Assembly: GCA_030064795.1 (NCBI GenBank)
Contig: JASJEI010000072.1
Coordinates: 1 to 11,043, forward strand
Source: Pleurocapsa sp. MO_226.B13
Lineage (GTDB): Bacteria > Cyanobacteriota > Cyanobacteriia > Cyanobacteriales > Xenococcaceae
DNA: 11,043 bases
Direction of reading: 5' to 3'
Shown: positions 1-6,470 of the stretch, piece after piece
Numbering within the stretch: position 1 is the stretch's first letter
Layout of the letters: every line of letters starts with the position of its first letter
Position numbers and translations under genes: made by a program
Notes under the pieces: generated by a model
What the model was told of the DNA's origin: nothing
Databases searched by the model: none
Seen by the model: only the letters and a program-made list of their open reading frames with translations

Positions 1-3
1 TAC

Positions 4-23
4 CAGGGTAAGCGCAAGAAAAA
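4..23 (+). repeat. Left terminal inverted repeat of the ISAs1 element
   Basis: It is a perfect 20-bp match to the reverse complement of 832-851. Its outer bases also pair with ACCCTG at 28-33, giving a hairpin (stem 4-12 with 24-33, one bulged G, loop 13-23) just ahead of the transposase start at 36. Confidence 0.85.
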
Positions 24-35
24 CTTGACCCTGAT

Positions 36-458
36 ATGGTCTTAAAAGAAAACGCTATTTTCCTCTTGAATGCCATGTCTAAAGGGTTTGCACCTGTTTC
101 AACCACCAATCAACGTCCTACTCCCCCTACTGCTCCAGCAGTTGATGCTCAAGAGATTCAATCAAAATGGCTATCCTACTTTGAAGACTTAGACGCTCCT
201 CGGGGCGCAAAAGGTCGGCTTCATCCCTTTTTGAGTGTGGTCATAATTGCCATGGGAGCAACTATTGGCCGGGCCAGAGGATGGGAGGACATTGAACTAT
301 ATGCCGAAGGCCATGGTCAATGGCTGGAGACATTTCTCGAGCTACCATGGGGAATTCCCCACGCGGATTGCTATCGTCGTGTCTTTGCCCAGATTAAACC
401 AGATGCCTTACACAGTTGCTTCCGGCGTTGGGTTACAGAGATAGTGAAGGACACTTGA
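36..458 (+). pseudogene. Truncated ISAs1-family transposase (N-terminal part only)
   Basis: The reading frame gives 140 residues. From about residue 41 to 135 it matches the DDE_Tnp_1-associated domain at the N-terminus of ISAs1 (H-repeat) transposases: FEDLDAPRGAKGRLHP, then a hydrophobic helix, then RGWEDIELYAEGH, FLELPWGIPHADCYRRVFA and LHSCFRRWV. In intact relatives this is followed by the catalytic DDE domain. Here the frame stops about seven residues after RRWV, so no catalytic residues are encoded and the protein cannot transpose DNA. The start at 36 is the longest option; an in-frame ATG at 75 is equally possible and neither has a clear ribosome binding site. The gene lies inside the 20-bp inverted repeats at 4-23 and 832-851. 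An internal deletion best explains the structure; where the deletion joins is not clear from sequence alone. Confidence 0.88.
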
Positions 459-500
459 ACAAGTATACCTCTGTAAAAATGATCGATCTCGACCTTAGTT

Positions 501-747
501 CTCACCGTTCGCTTATTTTTCAATGGAGTTACTTAATAAATGAGGTCAAAAACTTTCTGTACAAGCCTTTCAGCTGTTTGACAGGAGACAGAGGAACAAG
601 TTTATGCGATCGCTATGACTAATGAAGCGATCGCATTGTCTCAATCTTCTCTGGCTTCCCCTCCGCTACATCTTCTAAAGACCTTGTCTTGTAAGCTTTT
701 TCGCCATTATAATTATGAAGGGCTCCGAAATTTGAGCGAACGGTGAG
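501..747. mobile_element. MITE-like element nested in the ISAs1 remnant
   Basis: CTCACCGTTCGCT at 501-513 is perfectly inverted as AGCGAACGGTGAG at 735-747, and both ends are directly abutted by TTAGTT (495-500 and 748-753). This is the arrangement expected of a 247-bp non-autonomous element with 13-bp terminal repeats and a 6-bp target duplication. It encodes no convincing protein. Inside it, ATGCGATCGCT (604-614) and AGCGATCGCAT (626-636) form an 11-bp hairpin built around two HIP1 octamers. The direct repeat can be read as 9 bp (TTAGTTCTC at 495-503 and 748-756) because the element tip itself starts CTC, so the exact boundary is uncertain by three bases. I do not recognise the parent element. 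Confidence 0.6.
604..636. repeat. HIP1-containing hairpin
   Basis: Two HIP1 octamers face each other as an 11-bp perfect inverted repeat, ATGCGATCGCT and AGCGATCGCAT, separated by 11 bases. HIP1 is itself palindromic, so the flanking AT and TA bases are what extend the pairing. It lies in the middle of the nested element and has no coding role that I can see. Confidence 0.55.
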
Positions 748-789
748 TTAGTTCTCTATATCGACAAGAGAACTAACTCCCTGTTTTTT
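745..789 (+). terminator. Terminator-like hairpin at the right side of the ISAs1 remnant
   Basis: GAGTTAGTTCTCT (745-757) pairs perfectly with AGAGAACTAACTC (767-779) around a 9-base loop, and six T residues follow at 784-789. This has the shape of a factor-independent terminator reading rightward, although CCTG separates stem and T run and the stem is AT-rich. The outer GAG of the stem belongs to the tip of the nested element, so the original hairpin was about 10 bp and was lengthened by the insertion. It could end transposase transcription. Confidence 0.45.
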
Positions 790-831
790 CAAGCAGGAGA
801 ATTGCTAGCCTCTTAGCATATTATGGCTCTT

Positions 832-851
832 TTTTTCTTGCGCTTACCCTG
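832..851 (-). repeat. Right terminal inverted repeat of the ISAs1 element
   Basis: It is the exact inverted copy of 4-23 and marks the right edge of the element. From 852 to 929 I see only AT-rich spacer before the stop codon of the minus-strand condensing-enzyme gene. Confidence 0.85.
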
Positions 852-929
852 ACGGGTATTGGAGAAGCAACTTGTCATTGTACAAGGTTTTAGTTTAGTT
901 CAGAATTATAAATATTGAATTCTAACGTC

Positions 930-1937
930 TCAACCGATCGCCAATGCTGCCCAAGAAAAACCAGCAGCACTACTGGCCAAAACCACAACATCACCAAAAT
1001 TAATTTGCTCATTTTCTAGGGTTTTAGCCAAACCAAATAAAGTATCTACAGCCCCTAAATGACCGTATTTGGGTAAAGAAATGTAGATTTGCTCTCTGTT
1101 TAATCCTACGGCTTTAGAAATTCGGTGCGATAAGCTAATTTTAACTTGATTGGTAAACAAGAAATCCAGATCCTCTAAAGATAAATTACTCTTAGTCAAA
1201 GCTTTGACGATCGCTCGTTGATAATTCTGGAGATAAGTCTGAGCGAAAATCGTGTTTAATTGCTGGCGATCGCTAACTTTTATATAATTTAAATTAGGGT
1301 CGAGACTGGGAAGATGGGCGGGTATTTGTGTCCCTCCCAAGGGAATTTTAATATAATCTGCCAGTTGACCGTCGGTCATTGCATAGTAAGCCAGAAGTTT
1401 ATTGCTTTTCTCACCTTTTTTCAAGACGGCAGCCACCGCTCCATCGGCCATAATAAAAGTAGAAACCGCCTCAGAATCCTGGTAATTAATTAAAGGTGAA
1501 AGTTTATCACTACAAATAACCAAGGCATAGTCAAGATCTGGGTCGGCAAGCAACATATTGCGACAAAGATGTAAACCGAGGTTGCCACTATTACAGAGAT
1601 TTCTGACTTCAAAAGCACAGGCATTTTTAGCTTCAAGCAACCCTTGAATCTTAGCAGCAGGAGACCAAAAACGATAATCATAATCGCCGACACCACAATA
1701 AGCGATAATATCTAGGTCTTGAGGTTCAATCTGAGCTTTTTCTATCGCACCCAAGGCAGCTTTTAAGCCCATTTCTGTAGGATGTTCCTCGGTAGCAGCG
1801 ATGGGTTTTTCCTTAATCCCAATTTTCTCGGTAAACAACCACTCAGGAATATTGGATTTTTGGGACATTTCGGCACTAGTGATTTTTCCTGAAGGAATAT
1901 AGTAGTTAAGAGCAGCAATACCTACTGTTTGATTCAT
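930..1937 (-). CDS. KAS III-like (FabH-related) condensing enzyme with atypical catalytic triad
   Basis: The protein has 335 residues and the two-lobed thiolase fold of the 3-oxoacyl-ACP synthase III family, which joins an acyl-CoA to malonyl-ACP or transfers acyl groups. The nucleophile is Cys115 in FEVRNLCNSGNLGL, the N-terminal lobe covers about 1-170, with MADGAVAAVL at 163-172, and the C-terminal lobe carries LFTNQVK at 260-266 and KYGHLGAVD at 290-298. In E. coli FabH these last two sites supply the His (HQAN motif) and Asn of the Cys-His-Asn triad. Here they read Asn263 and His293, with Asp298 close by, so this is not a standard housekeeping FabH. It may be a secondary-metabolite condensing or acyl-transfer enzyme; the substrate is unknown. 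Start is ATG with no clear Shine-Dalgarno. It diverges from the GTPase gene across 145 bp and has no biosynthetic neighbours in the window. Confidence 0.85.
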   Translation of the reverse strand: MNQTVGIAALNYYIPSGKITSAEMSQKSNIPEWLFTEKIGIKEKPIAATEEHPTEMGLKAALGAIEKAQIEPQDLDIIAYCGVGDYDYRFWSPAAKIQGLLEAKNACAFEVRNLCNSGNLGLHLCRNMLLADPDLDYALVICSDKLSPLINYQDSEAVSTFIMADGAVAAVLKKGEKSNKLLAYYAMTDGQLADYIKIPLGGTQIPAHLPSLDPNLNYIKVSDRQQLNTIFAQTYLQNYQRAIVKALTKSNLSLEDLDFLFTNQVKISLSHRISKAVGLNREQIYISLPKYGHLGAVDTLFGLAKTLENEQINFGDVVVLASSAAGFSWAALAIG

Positions 1938-2082
1938 GATGCGATCGCGATGAAGTTAATCAGATTTTAGATTAAAAAGCCCGAACGCTATGGTACATAG
2001 CTAACAAATAACTAGACTTTTCCACAATCTCAACTCAAACTGACGTTACCATATTTAAATCACCCGTGTCGCGCCCTTTGTT
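1938..2082. promoter_or_regulatory. Divergent promoter region with palindrome
   Basis: This 145-bp spacer must hold promoters for both the condensing-enzyme gene (leftward) and the GTPase gene (rightward). A perfect inverted repeat GCTATG-GTA-CATAGC sits at 1987-2001, near the middle, and a shorter one, TTAATC/GATTAA (1956-1961 and 1970-1975), lies closer to the leftward gene. Either could bind a dimeric regulator, but I recognise no known operator. A HIP1 octamer lies at 1941-1948. No strong -35/-10 pair stands out on either strand. Confidence 0.4.
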
Positions 2083-3687
2083 ATGCCTTTGTTTCGTATC
2101 GTAGCTTTATTTCTAGGTCTTAGTGTCATCCTTGGCTTATCGATCTGGTTGGTGACATCTTTATCTCACCTATATATGCAGATCTCCTTTACTGCCCCGA
2201 TTCTGGCTAATCTGTTGTTACTGCTGGTAATTGTTTTAATTGGGGCAATTATTGGAGGCTATATCTACTATGTCAACAAATATACTGGCAAAAAGTCGCG
2301 GAAAAAAACAGGTAAGGGCAAACGCCGTGTTCATAAAGTCAGGATACCAGAAGAAAAGACTGAGGCAGCAGCCCAAAACCTCCAAGCATTAAAACAACAA
2401 GTAGGACAAATACAGGATAAAATCGCCCAACAAGCTTTACTCAAGAAGTCCCAGCAAATCGAAGCAGACTTACAGCGGGGAGAAGTTAAGGTAGTGATCT
2501 TTGGTACGGGATCGGCAGGAAAAACCTCTTTGGTCAATGCTTTGATTGGGGAGATAGTCGGCGAGGTAAATCCAATCATGGGGACGACCACCCAAGGAGA
2601 AACCTATAGCCTCAAGCTGAATGGAGTCAGCAGAGAAATCCTGATTATCGATACCCCAGGAATCTTAGAAGCGGGAATAGCAGGGACAGAAAGAGGCGAA
2701 ATCGCACGCAAACTGGCTACAGAAGCAGACTTACTCGTATTTACCGTCGATAACGACCTCAGACAGTCCGAATACGAACCTTTGAAGACTTTAGCAGAAA
2801 TTGGCAAGCGATCGCTTTTAGTCTTTAACAAAACCGATCTTTACACCGATGAAGATCGAGAGATGATTTTAGGCAGACTCAAAGAAAGAGTCAAAACTTT
2901 TATTCCCCCTAGCGACGTAACCGCAATCTGTGCTAACCCCCAACCAGTCCAGTTAGCCAGTGGCGAAATTATCGAACCCACCGCCGAGATCCTACCTCTA
3001 ATTAAACGGCTAGTTGCCGTATTGCGGGCAGAAGGAGAAGATCTAATTGCCGATAATATTTTGCTACAGTCCCATCGTCTCGGTGAAGAAGCCCGCAAAA
3101 TCATTGAAATCCAACGACGCAGAGAATCAGATAAAGTTATTTACCGCTATCAGTGGATCGGTGCGGGTGTAATTGCCGTAACCCCAGTACCAGTAGTAGA
3201 TATGTTGGCTACAGCAGCGGTTAACGCCCAAATGGTCATCGAAATTGGCAGGATTTATGGTATTGAACTAAATCTGGAACAAGGCAAAGAACTAGCCTTA
3301 TCTCTCGGTAAAACCCTCGTCAGTTTGGGAGTGGTCAAGGGGGCGGTAGATATCCTGGCTAAAGCACTCCAGTTTCATTTTGCCACCTATATTGTCGGCA
3401 AGGCAATTCAAGCAGTTTCGGCTGCTTACCTAACCCGCATTGCTGGTAAGAGTTTTATTGAATATTTCAAACGCAATTTAGATTGGGGAGATGGAGGGAT
3501 CGTAGAAGTCGTTCAGCAACAGTTTCAACTCAGCCGACGGGATGAATTTATCAAATCCTTTGTTCAAGATGCCATCTCCAAAGTAGTCCAACCCCTGTCT
3601 GAAGCCTGGGGAGAGGAAGAAGCTGAAGAAGTTGAAGAACAAGAAGTAGTTACCGAAATGGCAGCACAGCTAGAAGATGATTGGTAA
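2083..3687 (+). CDS. Membrane-anchored Era-like GTPase with DUF697 domain
   Basis: The 534-residue protein begins with two hydrophobic helices (about 5-27 and 38-63), then a strongly basic stretch (69-87) that should face the cytosol, and a Gln-rich predicted coiled coil (about 92-132). The GTPase domain follows with all main motifs: P-loop GTGSAGKT (141-148), switch threonines in GTTTQG (167-172), DTPG (190-193) and NKTD (249-252); the G5 loop is probably ICANP near 282-286. From about 355 to 500 comes a DUF697-type helical region with two hydrophobic hairpin segments (VIAVTPVPVVDML and LVSLGVVKGAVDI). The tail (509-534) is very acidic. The family is widespread in cyanobacteria and its role is poorly known; binding and splitting of GTP at the membrane is the safe inference. 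ATG start without visible Shine-Dalgarno. It converges on the aldo/keto reductase gene with 26 bp between stops. Confidence 0.85.
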   Translation: MPLFRIVALFLGLSVILGLSIWLVTSLSHLYMQISFTAPILANLLLLLVIVLIGAIIGGYIYYVNKYTGKKSRKKTGKGKRRVHKVRIPEEKTEAAAQNLQALKQQVGQIQDKIAQQALLKKSQQIEADLQRGEVKVVIFGTGSAGKTSLVNALIGEIVGEVNPIMGTTTQGETYSLKLNGVSREILIIDTPGILEAGIAGTERGEIARKLATEADLLVFTVDNDLRQSEYEPLKTLAEIGKRSLLVFNKTDLYTDEDREMILGRLKERVKTFIPPSDVTAICANPQPVQLASGEIIEPTAEILPLIKRLVAVLRAEGEDLIADNILLQSHRLGEEARKIIEIQRRRESDKVIYRYQWIGAGVIAVTPVPVVDMLATAAVNAQMVIEIGRIYGIELNLEQGKELALSLGKTLVSLGVVKGAVDILAKALQFHFATYIVGKAIQAVSAAYLTRIAGKSFIEYFKRNLDWGDGGIVEVVQQQFQLSRRDEFIKSFVQDAISKVVQPLSEAWGEEEAEEVEEQEVVTEMAAQLEDDW

Positions 3688-3713
3688 ACTTGTTTGGAGA
3701 GACAAGGCAAGCC

Positions 3714-4511
3714 TTAATTAATAATATGTTGAGGGTGTGTAGCATAACCTTCTTCCAGACAATCTAATTGCTCTAGAACATTCTTGGGTAACTTTACTTT
3801 GATGGCATCAAAATTTTCTTGTAAATGAATTAATTTAGAACTACGAGGTAAAACAATATAACCCTTTGCCAACGACCAAGCAATTAACAGTTGAGAGGGA
3901 CTGATTTGAATGCTTTGGGCGATCGATTGTAAGCGAAGGCAAAGTAGTTTCCTAGCTTTAACTAATGGAGAGTGAGCAATAATTTGGATATTTTTTTGTT
4001 GGCAATATTGAACTAAATTAAGGCGTTGTAAATAGGGAGTTACTTCTATTTGATTCCATTGTGGCAATTGAACGCGATCGTAATCGCGTTGTTGAAATTC
4101 TAGCTTTTGTAAGTGGCAGAGATCAAAATTACTCACTCCAATCTCTCCAATCTCTTGCCACTGACTAATTTCCAACATTTGTTTCCAAGCATCAACTAAA
4201 TTTTCAGTAGGTGCGTGTAACAGCAGGAGATCGATACTTTTCAAGTTTTCTAACGATCTGCATGCAGCAGTCTCTAGATGCCCAGATTTAATATCCTTAA
4301 CTTTTATCTTAGAAGTAACAAAAATCTCTTCACGCTTAATCCCCGATAGCTCAATTGCTTTTGCTACCTGCTTTTCATTACGATACAAAGATGCAGTATC
4401 GATATGGCGATAACCAATTTCTAAAGCCTTTAAGCAAGCAAAAACCGTCTCTTCCCCTAATCGATAAGTTCCAAGACCGATTTTTCCTATACTTGGCTTA
4501 CTCACTGACAT
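3714..4511 (-). CDS. Aldo/keto reductase
   Basis: With the start at 4511 the protein has 265 residues, close to the usual 265-285 for bacterial AKRs of the diketogluconate-reductase type. These are soluble NADPH-dependent enzymes that reduce aldehydes and ketones. The catalytic tetrad is complete: Asp38 and Tyr43 in HIDTASLY, Lys68 in VTSKI, and His99 in LLLLHAP. Further barrel signatures are GEIGVSNFD (122-130), NQIEVTPY (153-160), AHSPL (179-183) and the cofactor-binding VLPRSS (220-225). The frame is open upstream to an ATG at 4664, but that would overlap the LRR gene by 104 bp and add 51 residues unlike any AKR N-terminus; MSVSKPSIGKIGLGTYRLG looks like the natural beginning. It starts 49 bp after the LRR stop on the same strand, so the two are probably co-transcribed. 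The substrate cannot be told from sequence. Confidence 0.9.
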   Translation of the reverse strand: MSVSKPSIGKIGLGTYRLGEETVFACLKALEIGYRHIDTASLYRNEKQVAKAIELSGIKREEIFVTSKIKVKDIKSGHLETAACRSLENLKSIDLLLLHAPTENLVDAWKQMLEISQWQEIGEIGVSNFDLCHLQKLEFQQRDYDRVQLPQWNQIEVTPYLQRLNLVQYCQQKNIQIIAHSPLVKARKLLCLRLQSIAQSIQISPSQLLIAWSLAKGYIVLPRSSKLIHLQENFDAIKVKLPKNVLEQLDCLEEGYATHPQHIIN

Positions 4512-4560
4512 AATGGTTTTAGCAGAATCTCGCAGAATCCCACGTCTTGTATGGGTAGCA

Positions 4561-6183
4561 TCAAGCGTGGGTTGTTGACTCTTGATTGCGATATATGCTA
4601 TCGATAAAACCGATTTGGTTGGTATGTTTAATCTCGCGTAATCGAGTACGTCGAAATTCAGCAAGTTCCATTCCTAATTGCTGTTTCACATTTCTAGCTA
4701 AATAATGGGTGATTTTTGCTGTGACTGTTTCTGGGATAGAATATTGAAACTGTGCGTAAGATAAATCTAACAAGGTTGTATTTTGTTCTAAGGCTTCTGC
4801 GATCGCACTTAACCCCCCATTTCTGAGATTGACATCTTTGATTTCCATCACCCGAACAGTTTTATTGGTTTGCAGAAAATTAGCAATAATTTCTGCACCC
4901 TCTCCGTCAAAATAATTCGGTAACTCCCTAAGATCGGATGTAGATTTGTATAAACCAATGCCCAAATAGCTTAATTGAGGTAAAGTGTTAATTTTCTCTA
5001 GGAGAACTGTCAAACCACTATTTTGAATACGGTTAGAGGAGAAATCCAATCGCTTAAGATGGGGATAGTTGGATATAGCGTTAGCAATTATTTTTACACC
5101 TTCATCACCCAGACGATTTATCGCCATAAATAAACCAGTTAAGCCTATCTGCTTGGTCTGTTTCAGATCCTCAAAATAGTCAGCGATATACCGCGCACCG
5201 ACCGAGGTAATGCCGTTAGCATCAATATAAAGTGTTCTTAACGATTTATTCTGTTTAAGGCTCTCAAAGAGTATTTTTACACCTGCATCTAGCATTCCCA
5301 CATTGACCAGATCGAGAGTTCGCAAACTTTGATTGATTTCTAACATTTGGGCAATCTGACGTACGCCTTCAATTTTCAGGGGGTTACGCTTCAGCCACAG
5401 TGATTCTACTGTATGATTTTGCTTAAGAGCATTGCCCAGTTTCGCTGCACCTTCTACTGTAAAACAGTTTCCTGCTAGATAATAGGTTTTAATTGCTGGG
5501 GAAGATTCACTCTCGATTAGTGCAGCAATTTTTGACGCACCGCGATCGCCTACAATATTATTACCTAACAAAAAGTGTTTGACATTAGCATTTGACTTAA
5601 TCGAGTCAACCAGTTCACCAATCCAATCACTCCCCACTACCTGCTTACACATATCGATCCGTCCGTCATCATAGTAAGCTCCACGAACAAATTCTACACA
5701 CTCTTTTTCTGCTGCTTTACCCTCTTTTAGATAAGTAAAAAAAGGTGTAAGCTCATCTAAAGGTGCAACCTCCACTGGCATGGGTATGGGGTTGAGAATC
5801 AGATCGGAAATAGGTTCATCTAAAAGGCTTTCAAAAATTTGTCTTTGACCAAACTTACGTGCTTGGCGAAATTTATCTTGCTGGGCATTTTCAATTTGCT
5901 CTAGTGCAGCTTGTTGTTTCACTTGTTCTCTATAAGCTGCACGTAATTTAGATAATAACTTTCCGTAAGCAATGTAGCTGTGTACTCGGTCTTTATCTTC
6001 GGTGGGAAAGAGAAATCTTGCTAGTTTGTGGGCTAAATGGGTTTTCTTATCTTCCGCACCGTTAAGAGTAGGCAATTCCAGCGCATAGTTACTGACCAGG
6101 CGACCTGTTTCTAAAAGTTTTGCTTCTTGTTTAAGTTTTTTGGCAATTTCTGGGATATTGTTCTTTGTATCTGTTGCTATCAT
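4561..6183 (-). CDS. Ribonuclease-inhibitor-type leucine-rich-repeat protein
   Basis: The protein has 540 residues. Residues about 1-195 are a non-repeat region, largely helical, with a predicted coiled coil near 77-118 (LSKLRAAYREQVKQQAALEQ), and I recognise no domain there. From about 198 to 475 run nine or so repeats of roughly 28 residues in the ribonuclease-inhibitor style, such as HFLLGNNIVGDRGASKIAAL, TLYIDANGITSVGARYIADY and RLDFSSNRIQNSGLTVLLEK. These repeats build a horseshoe that binds another protein. A basic C-terminal segment (499-519) follows. There is no signal peptide, membrane helix or NTPase domain, so it should be a cytosolic binding or scaffold protein, unlike NLR-type receptors. 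Start is ATG at 6183 behind a good AAGGAG at 7-base spacing. The aldo/keto reductase follows in the same direction. Confidence 0.85.
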   Translation of the reverse strand: MIATDTKNNIPEIAKKLKQEAKLLETGRLVSNYALELPTLNGAEDKKTHLAHKLARFLFPTEDKDRVHSYIAYGKLLSKLRAAYREQVKQQAALEQIENAQQDKFRQARKFGQRQIFESLLDEPISDLILNPIPMPVEVAPLDELTPFFTYLKEGKAAEKECVEFVRGAYYDDGRIDMCKQVVGSDWIGELVDSIKSNANVKHFLLGNNIVGDRGASKIAALIESESSPAIKTYYLAGNCFTVEGAAKLGNALKQNHTVESLWLKRNPLKIEGVRQIAQMLEINQSLRTLDLVNVGMLDAGVKILFESLKQNKSLRTLYIDANGITSVGARYIADYFEDLKQTKQIGLTGLFMAINRLGDEGVKIIANAISNYPHLKRLDFSSNRIQNSGLTVLLEKINTLPQLSYLGIGLYKSTSDLRELPNYFDGEGAEIIANFLQTNKTVRVMEIKDVNLRNGGLSAIAEALEQNTTLLDLSYAQFQYSIPETVTAKITHYLARNVKQQLGMELAEFRRTRLREIKHTNQIGFIDSIYRNQESTTHA

Positions 6184-6190
6184 TTTATAT

Positions 6191-6196
6191 CTCCTT
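6191..6196 (-). promoter_or_regulatory. Shine-Dalgarno of the LRR gene
   Basis: AAGGAG on the minus strand lies 7 bases ahead of the ATG at 6183. It fixes the start of the LRR gene and is one of the few strong ribosome binding sites in the window. Confidence 0.8.
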
Positions 6197-6254
6197 GTTT
6201 AGATGAAAATAGTCTAATAGCATAATTTTGTTTTTCTCTTATTGTTTGTATCTA

Positions 6255-6271
6255 TAATTGTATTACAATTA
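6255..6271. promoter_or_regulatory. 17-bp palindrome, candidate operator
   Basis: TAATTGTA-T-TACAATTA is a perfect dyad with one central base. Its size and position in a divergent spacer suit a dimeric repressor or activator. It does not match a regulator site that I know, and AT-rich palindromes can arise by chance. Confidence 0.4.
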
Positions 6272-6460
6272 GATTTGGTTTTTAAACGCTAGACAAATGA
6301 AATAAATAGAATTTATTTAAGTCGAATTAAACTGCCATCGACATTCTCAAGGGAAAGATTTGCTAACGAATTTATTCGATATAAATAAAATAAGGAACAG
6401 GGAAAAAAGATAAAACAAGAATTATTTTTTGCTTCTTTAATTCCGATCGATAATTAATAC

Positions 6461-6464
6461 GGAG
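6461..6464 (+). promoter_or_regulatory. Shine-Dalgarno of the Ca2+-ATPase gene
   Basis: GGAG lies 6 bases ahead of the ATG at 6471, which supports that start. Confidence 0.65.
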
Positions 6465-6470
6465 TGGATT

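Larger units (their letters stand above)
4..851 (+). mobile_element. Defective ISAs1-family insertion sequence (internally deleted)
   Basis: The ends are a perfect 20-bp inverted repeat: CAGGGTAAGCGCAAGAAAAA at 4-23 matches the reverse complement of 832-851. The CAGGG tip and the encoded transposase fragment both fit the ISAs1 family. The element is only 848 bp, whereas family members carrying a full transposase of roughly 380 residues are normally well over 1.1 kb, so most of the coding region is gone. The target duplication cannot be judged because only three bases lie to the left of the element; those three bases do not match the bases after 851. The right-hand part holds a second nested element at 501-747 and a terminator-like hairpin at 745-779. 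Without its own transposase it could move only if a full relative supplies one. The ends are seen directly; family membership rests on recognising the domain and the repeat tip. Confidence 0.8.
6184..6470. promoter_or_regulatory. Divergent control region between LRR and Ca2+-ATPase genes
   Basis: This 287-bp AT-rich spacer separates the two divergent genes. It holds a perfect 17-bp palindrome, TAATTGTATTACAATTA, at 6255-6271, which is about 72 bp upstream of the LRR start and 200 bp upstream of the ATPase start. A TATAAA at 6380-6385 could be the -10 element of the ATPase promoter, with only a poor -35 (TTTGCT, 6359-6364, 15-base spacing). I see no small gene or structured RNA in the rest. 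Confidence 0.4.

Noticed and set aside
416..622. Plus-strand frame of 68 residues across the truncated transposase end
   Set aside because: It is an alternative frame of the transposase that runs across the junction into the nested element. There is no ribosome site and no recognisable protein.
852..861. Target duplication for the ISAs1 remnant
   Set aside because: Only TAC is visible left of the element and it does not match the expected bases to the right, so no duplication can be claimed.
2331..3104. Three minus-strand frames inside the GTPase gene
   Set aside because: They are shadows of a well-supported gene on the opposite strand, with low-complexity Ser/Ile-rich translations.
3688..3713. 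Shared terminator between the GTPase and reductase genes
   Set aside because: Only 5-bp stems (CTTGT/ACAAG and AAGGC/GCCTT) are present, with no T run. This is too weak to call.
4512..4664. Longer start for the aldo/keto reductase at 4664 (316 residues)
   Set aside because: It would overlap the LRR coding region by 104 bp, and its first 51 residues do not resemble an AKR N-terminus. The ATG at 4511 gives the normal family length.
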